The position numbers and the translations under genes are program-made. This document shows positions 1 to 10,552 of a DNA stretch of 64,000 nucleotides, one piece after another (position 1 is the first letter of the stretch; every line of letters begins with the position of its first letter). Location: contig CP137871.1 of NCBI GenBank assembly GCA_034406715.1, positions 558,001-622,000 of the forward strand, in the 5' to 3' direction. This DNA comes from Rhodotorula mucilaginosa. Lineage: Eukaryota; Basidiomycota; Microbotryomycetes; Sporidiobolales; Sporidiobolaceae. Under the pieces are notes generated by a model. That model was given only the letters and a program-made list of their open reading frames with translations. It did no database searches and was not told where the DNA came from.

Positions 1-3000
1 CGAAAGTGCTTGCCGATCCAGGTGCAACTGATCCCATGCGACACGCGGTGTCAGTGAATATACGCGATCGCGAGGTGGAAACGTGTTCTTGTTACCTTGC
101 CGTATACGACCGCTCGTTCGAGTGTCAAGCCTTTGAGACCCTTCATCTCCATCGCCTCGAGTTGCTTTTTCGCATCCTCGAGATCGTACTTGGTAGAGCT
201 GTCGAGGAAGAGAAGCGCCTTGAGTCGAATGCGATTTAGTAACGCGAGCGGCGCGTCGGGGGAATATCTCGACGCGAGGAACTGGAGAAAGCTCGGTGGT
301 GACGATGTCGAGGCCGTGAGTTCCGCGTACTCGCTTTCTGTAAGTTCACGAGGCACAAGTCAGGACGAGCCGATAGCTCGGAAGTATAACACGAGTGTGC
401 GAAATAGTCCAAACCTTGTGCGCGGAGGTGCGCCTTCGAATCGGGGTCCTCCAGAAGCTCCGCGAGGCGCTTGATATACCGCTTGACGAGGTCGGCATGC
501 AGCGTCGAGTCCTGAGTACCCTTTCCAGGTCAGCTAGACATGCTCGACTTCATGCATCGACTGGGGAACTGACGGTATCTCGCTCTTGAATGACAGCGCT
601 CTCGAGGAAGCGATCCGCCACGTCGTTATTGATCTGACTGAGCTTGTTGAAGATGTTGCGAGTGTCGAACACGAGCGTCTGCTTCGGGTCGGTGAAGAGC
701 TGCGGGTATGATGGTGAGCACACGCACTCTGAAGGCAAGACAACACTTGCGGGGCGCACCTTGAGAGCAAGCGCCGGATCGTGCTTGACCAGCCAGATGC
801 CGTACTTCTCCGTCAGAGCAGGATCTTTCGACTTCCATGTCAACTCGTAGATTCTCCGCACCCCGTCGGCAAAGTCGGTTTTGTCGAACTCGCCATCGAC
901 GATGCTGCGACGGGTGCTCTCGACTCATCAGCCCGGCATTGCAGCAATCTTTCGGGAGAACCCGGACTCACCGCGACCAGAGGTCGAGAACTTTGGCGTG
1001 TTCTCGCTTCTCGAGCCAGATTTCGGCGAGTAGTTGGTGCATGCCCGTGTCAAGGAGAGACTGCTCGATCTCGGGGAGCACAACGTCGTGCTGCCCGGCG
1101 AGCAAGACGCGAATGTCGTCTGGTCGCGAATGCTCGGCGAGTAGCTTGACGAGCGTAGTGTCCACGACCTGTAGCAAGCGAGAAGAATTAGCAAAACTTT
1201 CTCGAGTGGGGTTGTCGATGATGCTGCACTCACGATATCGACTTTGCGCGAATCGCCGGCGAGGTCGTGGTCGCCTTCACCGCTCCGCCTCGCCGCACGC
1301 CACGTGAGCAGATACGACAGGAGGCAGTCGCGAGCTGCCGCGGTCAAAGAGGCACGGAGACCGGCGGTGCTTGCGGCCGACTTGACGTCTGGCTTGATGT
1401 GGGGCGAGTAGTTGTGGTTGAGGCTCTCGAGCACTGCACGTCCTCTGAAACGTCAACGTCCCACGTTCGTCTCTACATTCGGGACCAGGATGACGCACCG
1501 TATTGATCCACGGAGCGCAGAACGAGTACTTCGTCGCGCACGCCGCGACAGATGCTGACCTCGTCCGCAGGCGACATGAACGGTTTCCGCAGATCCGGAA
1601 AGAGTCGCACCACAAGCCGGGGATCGCACCGCGCCTTGCGGAACAGGTCAAAGGCATCTTGCCAAGCCGTCTTGGCGAGGGCGCGGAACGCCAACCTCAT
1701 GTAGACGTAGCTGAGCTCGTTGTCGCCGAAATCATCTTCCGCTGCGTCGTCCTGGTCGTCGTCGCCGTCGCCGCCTGACCGACGGATGGTTTTGGCATAA
1801 TTCTCGGCGAGAGCGAGTGCATCCGTATCTCGATCTCTGTCGAGCAGCGCATCGGCCTGCACGACGAGCGTCATCGGCGAGAGTGTGTAGACTCCGTTCC
1901 GACTGGTGACGAGGATGTGCGACAGGGATCGCTTCTCGACGACCCCTTCCGCTCCACGAGACGTCGTACTCCGTACCGAAGCCGACGAGATCGAGGCTCG
2001 GCTGCTGCGTTTTGTCGGCGTGCGAGGTGGATCGGATCGTTGACTGGCCGCCGCCGAGGAGGTGGCGGGTAAAAGTGGGACCTCGACGAGATCGACTTTG
2101 TGAGCCCCGGTGGCTGCTCCGAACTGCAGACCGACCGCCGATCGGTACAGGTGTCGCGGCTGGAACGATGCGTCTGGTCCGTTCGAAGGGGAGGAAAGGG
2201 TGACGACCTGCGTAATCTCCTGAGTATGAATCGAGTGCACCTCGATCGTGTTGTTGTACAGCAGCGCGACAGTGTACTGCCCATCCACGACTGTCCGCAA
2301 AGTGTCGGTCAGCGAAGACCTTGACGCTCTCGTGCCGAAATGGCAGACTGACCGAGGCTCCGGACGTTACTGGCCCACTCGAGCGTACCGCGACACGGAT
2401 CGCCGCTTTCAGTGACAAAGACTCCCAGCGTCGTATTGCCCGTATGACTCGCGATGAGGAACTCGTTCGCACCGACACAGGCGATCGCAGGTCGTTGTCG
2501 CGGATCTGGCACGCTCCCAGGTACGGGCGGGGTGACGGCGCCGCTTGCCACGGCAGATGAGCTCGTGACGAGCGGAGGATCCGGATGCGGAGACTGCGCA
2601 GGTAACGTGTGTGTGTGCGTGTCAGTGCCTGCCAAATTGTTAGGCAACAAAGTGACTGACCTGCGAAATCGGCAAGAGGGGCAGACCTTCCGCCGCTTCC
2701 AGGTCGACGATCGAGTAATTTTCGGCGTCGGCCATGCAGATGCGGCTCCGACGCAGTACGGCTATCAGTGCACCAGTAGGTAGTGGGAGGTCCTGCGAGA
2801 GGGGGGACCGTCAGCTCCGGTACGGCTCGGTTCTGCAGGTTCTCCGCAGCGCACCTTGATGCTCGTCACCCCGCCTTCGGCGACGCGAATCCAATGCATG
2901 CGCTTGCGTTTGATGGCACACATGTGTATGACCTCGGGACTCCCGCCTCCGGCCAAGTCTTCCTCGTCGACGGCAAAAGTCACGATGCCTCGGATCGCCG

Positions 3001-3764
3001 GGAAGCGGTTCACGTCGAGCGGGGCGAGGTTCGGAAGGGCGTGAAAGGTCAGGACGCCCTCTGGAGTAGCGCAAATGGTCAGTTCTTGCCGTCCCTTGCC
3101 CTTCTATCGGAAACCATGCGCACCTGAGAGGATGGCGGCCTTGTTCAAGCGAGGCAGCAGGGCGATGCGGTCCGCAGCCTTCTTGTTGGTGGTCACAAAG
3201 ACCTGTTCCAGCAGCTCGAGCCTCGGAGCCTGCGATGGTTCTCCCTTTCAGTATCCGAAGTCTCGTAAAGCTGGAGGGGAAATGCATGCGGACCTGTCGA
3301 GTTGACCCGGCCGGCGACCTGGAGGAAGGCGTCGTCGGTGCTCCTGCGTGCGCCTGGTCTTCTGCAGCCTCGTTGACCTCGTACAGCCTGAGAGCTCCAT
3401 CACTCCCACCGATGTACAGTCTCTGCCCTCCTGCCTCGACGCATTTGACGGTGACGGGTTTCGGATCGGTCGCAGATCCGCCTCCTCCTCCTCCTCCGGC
3501 GGCTGCTGCGCCCGCGGCACTCGCTGCGGCTGCGGCTCCTGCGTGAGCTACACTCGATACGAGCTGTCCTAACCTCGATACGGGTGTCTGTCCTGCTGCT
3601 GTGGTCGTCGGCGAGGCGGGAGGTTGGCTGGTCGGCGAGGTGGGGCGCGGTGGAGAGAAGACGGGCTCGACGAGCGCGACGAGCTGCGACGAGTACGGCG
3701 GCAGCTCGAGTGGGAGCGTAGGAGTAGTCGACGCCAGCTTGGCAGCTCCTCTGTCGCTGTGTCG
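1..3764 (-). CDS. Vps39/Vam6/TGFBRAP1-family endosomal-vacuolar tethering subunit (partial)
   Basis: CORVET/HOPS-type tether of the CNH plus clathrin-repeat class. Exons that keep phase: <1-27, 96-337, 415-511, 574-699, 760-904, 972-1168, 1234-1442, 1499-2290, 2353-2593, 2661-2792, 2855-3060, 3124-3229, 3294 to about 3764. The N-terminal half reads as a CNH beta-propeller (VEAGGQRLYIGGSDGALRLY, then EGVLTFHALPNL). The C-terminal half has the Vps39 helical repeats (ADGVRRIYELTWKSKDPAL, KLSQINNDVADRFLESAV). The 3' end lies beyond the left edge. The first exon is not resolved: the frame is open to 3764, but no ATG lies in it. Whether it is the Vps39 (HOPS) or Vps3/TGFBRAP1 (CORVET) member cannot be decided by eye. 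Confidence 0.82.
2607..2621. repeat. short GT-rich tract in an intron
   Basis: An alternating GT run with one interruption, inside the intron at 2594-2660 of the Vps39-family gene. It has no coding role. Confidence 0.7.
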
Positions 3765-3873
3765 CTATAGTCTGATAGCAACTTAGAAGTCGACGACGGA
3801 TGTCGGGGTCTCGCTTCTCGACCTCACATCCGGTTCTCGCTATACTGCTCCAGGCTGTGTAGCTGTGAGCCGC

Positions 3874-6393
3874 ATGGCCAGCGTGTCACAGCTACGGCCG
3901 CCGAGCTCATCCTCGCTCCGATCGACGCCGCTCCTCGCTCGCTCTCACGGCAATCAGTCAACTTCCACTTCCAACGCCGCAATCTCACGCCAGACGGACA
4001 GCGCTCATGGCGCATTGAAGTCGAACATAGACGTCGCTGCGCCATCGCGCTCCGCCAACCCCGCGGGTGGGAATGCCGCCGATCGACCGCAGGCTTCTCT
4101 CCGCCGTTCCAATCTTCCAACTGGCACGGCTTCGTCGAAACTTGCTCCAGCGCAGGGAACCCTGAGAAGACCGCAACGCCTGGCAACGCCTAAAGCCGGC
4201 CTGACCATCCCGCAAGAGGCATCTTCACTCCACAGTCAGTCCACCGTCCTCTCGCCCCCTCTCGATTACCCGCATGCTGGTGGGAAAAACCAGCCGCCTC
4301 TGACGCCTTTCACCACAGAGCCGCGAGATCCTACCACCCCAGGACGAGTACGAAGGCTGGAAGCGAGCTCGGCGGGAGACTCCAATGCCGACGAGACTTT
4401 CAAGAAGCCGGCAGTTCCCAGCTCGGCGACGCGCAAAGCGGCCGAGAGGAGTACACCCTCCCGCAGTCGACGCCTCTCCCAAAGCACCTCGGGAAAGAAT
4501 ACACAAGATGCCGAGGGGCTCGATACCGTCAAACCTGCGACGCGCACACTCTCGTCTTCTCCGCTCGCCGCAAGTTCGAGACGAACGACCCCTCGCAAAA
4601 AGGCCATGGTCAGCGGCGGCGGTCCAGCGCTGATTCCGCCTTCTCGCGATCTGAGCTCATCCCGCGGAGCTCGAGAACCCGCGCAGCCGTCTCTGAACCG
4701 CTCAAGCGACGGCCTTTCGACGAGCACAAAGACGCCGCTCCGGTCCTCCGTCTCAGCCTCGCGGGGCGTCTCGAGCACGTTGTCGACCTCTCAGGCTCGC
4801 CGAACACTCGCGGTTCCGGAAACGGGAGTTCGCGCCAGGGAAGCGACTGGTTCAGCAGCCACCATTCGACGCAAGGCTGGACCGCTGCTCTCGGCGATTC
4901 CAGTACCGTCCACTTCGAGTCAAGGCTCCCGCGCCCTACACCGACCGCCATCTGTCGTCAGCACTGCCAGCTCACACACCGAGCAGGCGGACGCAAGTCG
5001 ACGCGGGAATGTACCAAGACGGTCCAGTGCCCAACTGGGGGTCGCCGCTCAGCAGACCAGTCGCAAGTCGTCTTGGGAGACGGTCCGATCGACACGCGAT
5101 TCGCTCGCGTCGTCCTCGCGGCGGCGATCTAGCATCGCGTTGCTGGTCGGTGGCGACGCCGATCGGAGTTGGGAAACCGTGGAGAGTCGCCGTGCTTCGA
5201 GGACTGCCGTTGGAGTTGCCGACGCGACGATGGAGACGCCTCGTCGACCCTCTCAACCGATTTCCGCACACATCGTCTCACCACCTTCCCCTGATTCGGC
5301 CGGAGCAGCCTCGGGTGTGCCTCGTGTTTCCGCGACCGACGGCGCTGCGTCGCTCGAGACTCTGAGCACCACGTCGCACTTCTCGCACGCCGCCTTCTTG
5401 TCACCCATGCCACCTCCGCCTATCGACGTCCTTTCCAATCCGCCACCCCATCCCCGCCCCGGCCCTGCCACCTACGCGAACCGATCCAAGCCGCGCGAGT
5501 CAACTTCGCTCGACGAGATCCTCCGACTCGGGATGCTCAACCAATCGCAGCTGGCGGGGACGGCGGCGGGGGGTTCTGGTGGTGGGGGACTCGAGCTCGA
5601 GTTGCTCTTGGACGAAGGGAGCAGTCGCATGATGACGGAGGAGTTGCGCGATTCGCTCGGACCCACAACGGGAGATGCAGCTTCGCCCGCGCCGACGACG
5701 CCTTGGCGTGGTCGCATCGTATCCGTCGGTGCTTCCGCCAAGAGGCGCTCGCTGGCTGCGTCGGGGCAGGCTCTCGGTTCGCTTTCCGAAGATGCGGCCA
5801 CTCTTTCTCCTCCGCCGCCTCGGACCGCGCAAGCCGGACCAGTCCTCCTCCTCCGACAAAGTACGACCGAAGCTTCCGACTTGCGACGACAGGTGGCAGC
5901 TCTCTCGGCCGAGCTCGAACTCGTCAAGCGCGAACGAGACGAAACCGCCTCGACCGTCGAACGCGGTCAGCAGGCTGTTGAAGATGAGCGGGTCGAAGCC
6001 TTGCAGCGGGAGCTCGAGGCGGCGCAGGCTCGCGAGAGTGAGCTGCGGAGCGATTGGGAGGCTGAGAGGCGGGCGATGGAGGAGGACATGGCCGAACTCG
6101 CAGCGGCCTCCGCAGCTGCCACCGCTTCTTCCTCGACGCTCGCCTCTTCGCCGCCACTCCCCGAGGAAGCAGCGGCCGCCGCCGTCCACTCGCAACAAGC
6201 GCGAGAAATCGAGCGGGCGCGGTGGACCCTGCTCCTGACTGCGAGCGAGAGCGCGGGCGCCTCGCTCCGAGCTGGAACGACTTTCGGACAAGTGGAACAA
6301 CTGGCGGTGCGGGAACGCGAAGACACGCGGCTCGCTCTCGCTTCGTTGCAGACCCTTGCGCGCGGTCTCGAAGGATGGCGTGCTTTGCTGTAG
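3874..6393 (+). CDS. Ser/Arg/Pro-rich protein with C-terminal coiled coil, function unknown
   Basis: A single open exon of 839 codons from the ATG at 3874 to TAG at 6393; the frame extends three codons further upstream but without an ATG. About the first 650 residues are low-complexity (Ser, Arg, Ala, Pro), with many SP/TP and RxxS sites that could be phosphorylated. They include two copies of an S-W-E-T-V element followed by Arg/Ser-rich sequence. Residues about 670-760 form a heptad-rich coiled coil (LRRQVAALSAELELVKRERD), followed by an Ala/Ser/Pro linker and a last helical segment ending LARGLEGWRALL. This looks like a scaffold or cytoskeletal adaptor, but I do not recognise the family. 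Its ATG lies in a CATG palindrome next to the 5' end of the divergent Vps39-family gene. Confidence 0.75.
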   Translation: MASVSQLRPPSSSSLRSTPLLARSHGNQSTSTSNAAISRQTDSAHGALKSNIDVAAPSRSANPAGGNAADRPQASLRRSNLPTGTASSKLAPAQGTLRRPQRLATPKAGLTIPQEASSLHSQSTVLSPPLDYPHAGGKNQPPLTPFTTEPRDPTTPGRVRRLEASSAGDSNADETFKKPAVPSSATRKAAERSTPSRSRRLSQSTSGKNTQDAEGLDTVKPATRTLSSSPLAASSRRTTPRKKAMVSGGGPALIPPSRDLSSSRGAREPAQPSLNRSSDGLSTSTKTPLRSSVSASRGVSSTLSTSQARRTLAVPETGVRAREATGSAATIRRKAGPLLSAIPVPSTSSQGSRALHRPPSVVSTASSHTEQADASRRGNVPRRSSAQLGVAAQQTSRKSSWETVRSTRDSLASSSRRRSSIALLVGGDADRSWETVESRRASRTAVGVADATMETPRRPSQPISAHIVSPPSPDSAGAASGVPRVSATDGAASLETLSTTSHFSHAAFLSPMPPPPIDVLSNPPPHPRPGPATYANRSKPRESTSLDEILRLGMLNQSQLAGTAAGGSGGGGLELELLLDEGSSRMMTEELRDSLGPTTGDAASPAPTTPWRGRIVSVGASAKRRSLAASGQALGSLSEDAATLSPPPPRTAQAGPVLLLRQSTTEASDLRRQVAALSAELELVKRERDETASTVERGQQAVEDERVEALQRELEAAQARESELRSDWEAERRAMEEDMAELAAASAAATASSSTLASSPPLPEEAAAAAVHSQQAREIERARWTLLLTASESAGASLRAGTTFGQVEQLAVREREDTRLALASLQTLARGLEGWRALL

Positions 6394-6739
6394 CTGGTCT
6401 TCAGGCAGCTTGCCCTCTCCGATGATCGGTTTCACGTGAAATGGTGGTCTTGGATTTCTGTCTTTTTCCTGCGGCGCGCACGACCATAGACTCCACTGCA
6501 CTATGCCTCAGGCTAGCTTTCGCGACGGTAGGAGCTTCGACAACTTTGACGCGTGAGAGGCGCTGGGCAAAGCTTGTGAGAAAAAGGCGGAGCGCCGATG
6601 ACGCAGCGAGTTTGTCACAGGCTCGCTCGCTCGCTTCGCCTCGTCTCTCAGTTAAACGACGTCGCGCCCTTCTGTTCCTCTTCCTTACTTCACTTCCAGT
6701 CGAGATCCTCCCAGCGAACCACCGAAGAAGAACTCCAAA
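6394..6739. other. intergenic, promoter and leader of the dehydrogenase gene
   Basis: Holds the 3' end of the Ser-rich gene and the promoter of the dehydrogenase. A pyrimidine-rich stretch at about 6665-6715 lies just before the ATG, as in many leaders of this window. No ORF here is supported. Confidence 0.6.
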
Positions 6740-8441
6740 ATGCAAGCTGCCGCAGACACCCTCAAGGCTGCCGTCACCGGCGAGAAGACCTCTGCCACCG
6801 GTCTCAAGGAGTACCAGCGCGGTTACAAGCCGGACCCCAAGGGCGAGAAGGAGGCTCAGGGCGGCGAGGGCTCGCGCCCGCCCGGCAAGCAGTCGGTCAT
6901 GCTCGGTGCGTCGACATATTGAGTCGCAAAGAGTTTCGAAGTTCTGTTGGGGGGTCAATGCCCTCCTCGAGATCGGAGTTCTCATGCGAAACCTTTCTTC
7001 ACTCACAGACCAGCCGCTTGACGACATCCTTGCCGATGGAAGCCTCTACAAGGGCACCGGCAAGTTTGAAGGAAAAGTCTGGCTCATCACCGGAGGCGAC
7101 TCGGGAATCGGTCGTTCGGCCGCCATCCTCGCTGCGTACGAGGGCGCCAACGTGTGAGCACACAAACCTTAACCCCACCTACTTCCAGCCGCGAATGTGC
7201 GACTGAGTCCCACTCTGTATTCGCAGCGCGATCGTCTACTTGCCGCAGGAGCAGAAGGACGCCGAGAACGTCCGCGACTACATCAACGAGAAGACGAGTG
7301 GACTCCGCAAGACCCTCCTCCTTCCTCTCGACCTGAAGAGTGAGGCGAACTGCATCAAGGCCGTCCAGGAGACGGTCGCCAACTTTGGTCGCCTCGATGT
7401 CCTCTTCAACAAGTACGTTCGGGACGCGTGTTTTCCGACGAGGTTTCTTTTTCGTGCCACCTTGCTGACATTCAGATCGTAACGCTCGCAGCGCCGCCCA
7501 ACAGCTCGAGAACCAGGACCTCCTCACCCTCGACTCGAAGCAGTGGGAGGACACGTTCCAGCTCAACATGGTGCGTCACTCGCCTTCCCCGGATCCGCAG
7601 GCGTTCGGGCGAATACTGATCGCGGCGAATTGTCTGTTGCAGCACTCGTTCTTCTACATGACCAAGGCGGCTGTCCCGCATCTCCAGAAGGTCAAGGGCA
7701 GCATCGTCAACAACGCTTCGGTACGCCTTCACAACTTCCGCTTCGCAGCCTCCTTCTCTTCACTGATCTTTCACTGTCCTCTTCTTAGGTCAACGCCTTC
7801 GTGCGTAGCTGTCCCTACCGAGCGAGTCCCTCCTACTCCATGCTGACCGTTTCTCTTGACATGTGCGCAGATCGGACGCCCGGACCTGCTCGACTACACC
7901 TGTACGTGATCCCCCTCCCGCTTTGGACGTTTGGCCTGTCCTGACAATGAGCAACTGTACCCCCGCTCGCAGCCACGAAGGGCGCCATCGTTTCCTTCAC
8001 CCGCGGCTGCGCGAACCAGCTCGCCTCGAAGGACATTCGCGTCAACGCTGTCGCCCCGGGTCCGATCGTCACTCCGCTCGTGCACTCGACCTTCTCCGCC
8101 GACGTAAGTGGGCGCCTCGGGATGATGACGAGTCTCAAGGACAGCTGGACTGACGCTCATGCGTTCCGAACTGCAGAACATTGCCGGCGTCAACAGCGGA
8201 CCTTTGGAGCGTCCCGGCCAGCCGGTCGAAGTCGCGACCGGAGTCATCTTCCTGTAAGCTTTACACGCACGGCTCCTCGCTCTTTGAACGGCCCAGCGCC
8301 GCCTCCGATGAGGGTTGGAGTGGATGGTGCAGGTTCACGGCGAACGAGCTGACTTTTCTCCAACCTTGCAGTGCGTCCAACCTCGCCAGCTACATCACCG
8401 GTAACACCCTACACATCAACGGTGGCATGTTTGTTCACTGA
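6740..8441 (+). CDS. short-chain dehydrogenase/reductase (YhdF/YghA-like, NAD(P)-dependent)
   Basis: Classical SDR with an N-terminal extension, 324 residues from ten exons: 6740-6905, 7009-7153, 7227-7412, 7492-7570, 7643-7720, 7789-7800, 7871-7901, 7973-8103, 8177-8253, 8372-8441. The Rossmann motif is TGGDSGIG. The active site is rebuilt across an intron as Y-T-S-T-K (YxxxK), followed by GAIVSFTRGCANQLA and the PG-PIVTPL segment. The C-terminus has ITGNTLHINGGMFVH. The N-terminal part (EYQRGYKPDPKGEKEAQGGEG) matches the leader seen in bacterial general-stress aldehyde reductases of this subfamily. The exon at 7789-7800 is only 12 nt and encodes VNAF, needed for the conserved N-x-S-V-N-A-x-x-G-R-P-D-L-L-D-Y block. 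The physiological substrate is not known. Confidence 0.93.
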
Positions 8442-8881
8442 GCGGGCGGATCCGATACGCCCGTCAAGACTTTGTGCCATTGTCCGAGGCTTGGAAGGCC
8501 GAAAATGCACCTCCGTTCGGACGCGCTCCGGAGATTCGGGTTGATCCGGACGAGATGGATGGATTACCATGTACATAGAGTCGCAAATAGCTTGTTCTTG
8601 CACGCCGTACCGGACCGTGAGGCATGGATGGAAGAGCTGAGAGCTCGAATCAAAGTGTTTGCAAGTGTTTGCACCCCCACACAGTCCGCTTCGCTGGAAG
8701 CCGAGCAGCCGCCGCAATGAGCGAGCGAGCGGGCGGGCGGCCTCCGGATGCGACTCTCACGACCTCTCTCGCTCGAACCTTGCTACAGTAATCAGAGATC
8801 GTGCTCTAGATCTCTCTCTCGCCTCCTGCACCCATCCACCTCGTCACTCGCTACAAGCCCAAGCCGGTCACTCCTTGCTCA
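8442..8881. other. intergenic, 3' UTR of SDR and promoter of SET gene
   Basis: No coding potential seen. A CT-rich leader at about 8800-8880 precedes the SET gene ATG. Confidence 0.55.
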
Positions 8882-9928
8882 ATGACGGTCCAGCCTCAAT
8901 ACCTCCCGACGCCCGTCCCGACGCCGCCGCCGGGTGGGCTCGTCGCCTCGTCCGCCAGCCTGATCAACAAGAAGAAGCAGCCGACGCCTCCGTACCTCCC
9001 GAACCGCCACGACTACAAGCCGACGCACCCGGACCTCTTCAAGATCGAATTCGGACCCGAGGGAGAAGAGTTTGGCAGCTGCCTGCGCGCTCAAAAGGTG
9101 TGGAAGCAACAGTCTCTTGAGTGTCTCTTCTCAACGTATACGGGCGCTGACCTTGAGACCGTTCCGTCCGCCTTTGTGTTGCCGTCCGTCCTTCCTTGTC
9201 CGACCGGCCCCCACCCTCACCCCGCTGTCTGATCAATCTCGACCTTGGGCTGTGCGAACACTTGCAGGCGTTCAAGCGTGGCGAGACCCTGTGCCCGATT
9301 CGCAACACCCTGCCGGGCGTCAAGGCGTACTCCTCCGTCCAGGTCCTGCCCGACCCCCCCATCGCGTCGGCCCCCAACTCGCCCGACGAGCGCCGACACA
9401 TTGAACTCAACTCGGACTTGCTCTACGTGAACCACTCGTGCGACCCGAATGTTGTGTTTGACGTCAATGGCGAGGAGGCGCAGCCGACTGAGGAGGACGC
9501 GACCGGCAAGTGGGAAGGGCGGTGGAGGGTGCGCGCCGAGAAGGACATTGCGGCGGGCGAGGTGAGTTCCTTGGCTGCCCTGTTCTCCGAACTCTGTCCA
9601 GGGCTGTTGCAAGCCCTTGACATTATGCGGCGTGCTTCAGTCGGGCGGAACTGACTTATAATCATGCTTGGCGCAGATCTTGACTTTCGCCTACTTCTCG
9701 ACCGAGTGGGACATGGACCAGCCGTTCTCGTGCCTGTGCGGTACCGAGCGCTGCATCAAGACCATCAAGGGCGCCAAAGACATTGACCAATCCGTTCTTG
9801 AGACGTGAGTCGGTCCCCCCTTCCCTCCGGTGAGGAAAACCGCGTACTGACAACGGGTACCCTCTAGCTACTTCATCAACGACCACATCAAGGTCATGAA
9901 GGAGGAGCAGAACAAGTCAGCTCAGTGA
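8882..9928 (+). CDS. small SET-domain protein (putative methyltransferase)
   Basis: Four exons (8882-9097, 9268-9561, 9677-9804, 9868-9928) give 232 residues. The C-terminal half of a SET domain is clear: the NHSCDPNVVFD motif that forms the SAM/lysine pocket, RAEKDIAAGE, then the ILTFAYFSTEW strand with the usual Tyr. A post-SET-like C-L-C-G-x-x-x-C follows. The N-terminal GxG strand of canonical SET domains is weak; only GSCLRAQKAFKRGE is visible. It belongs with short fungal SET proteins of unknown substrate, not with the large histone methyltransferases. The first 70 residues are Pro-rich. Activity is inferred from motifs only. Confidence 0.85.
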
Positions 9929-10552
9929 GCAGTGCTCACGGAGTAGCCGACGTCTGTCCCGGAGAAGCACTCCACCCAAAACAACTCGCCGTCTGATCAG
10001 CGACCTGGACGTCGCTGCAAAGTGCGCAGACCCCCCATTTCCAAGGCAAAAATCGAGCAGTCCTTATTCGTATCGCATTGCAAAGTTGTATCTGTACATC
10101 GTCCGAGTCGTCCCCCCTGCCTTGCAAGCTGAATCGAATCCGCAGGCGCCAGACCTTGGCGGTTTCGTCTCGTTCTCGTGGTGGCCGGCGCCTGAAGCGC
10201 GCGACCTATCCAGACAGAGAGCGAAATTTTCTGGTGCACGGTCCGCTTGAGCGGCATGATGCTGCGGAATGCGAGAATACAGCCGACCGACTCGTCGCGA
10301 GGCGAAATGGCGACCGACGACTGCGCGCACCGTGTCGTCACTCGGCAACCAAGTCTCTCGTGTCGCTGTGCAGTTCATCGAGTACGCAGTACCAGCGTCC
10401 GCTCAAGCGCTGCTCGTCTCGCGTCAGCGCCAACTCGTCCGCCCGTGTCATTCGGTTCAGACAGCTCGATCGACTCGCTCAACTTTCCCCTTTGAGCGGC
10501 CAATATCGACTCGCAGCGTCCGCCCACGCGCAGCAAGGCGGCCAGTCTGACC
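9929..10552. other. intergenic, no gene seen
   Basis: About 620 nt between the SET gene and the next ATG. Open frames cross it in several phases but lack a codon-use or motif signal. It probably holds the SET 3' UTR and the promoter of the membrane protein gene. Confidence 0.5.

Noticed and set aside
5500-6501. 333-codon minus-strand frame opposite the Ser-rich gene
   Set aside because: Antisense shadow of a low-complexity coding region; no motif and no conserved-looking segment.
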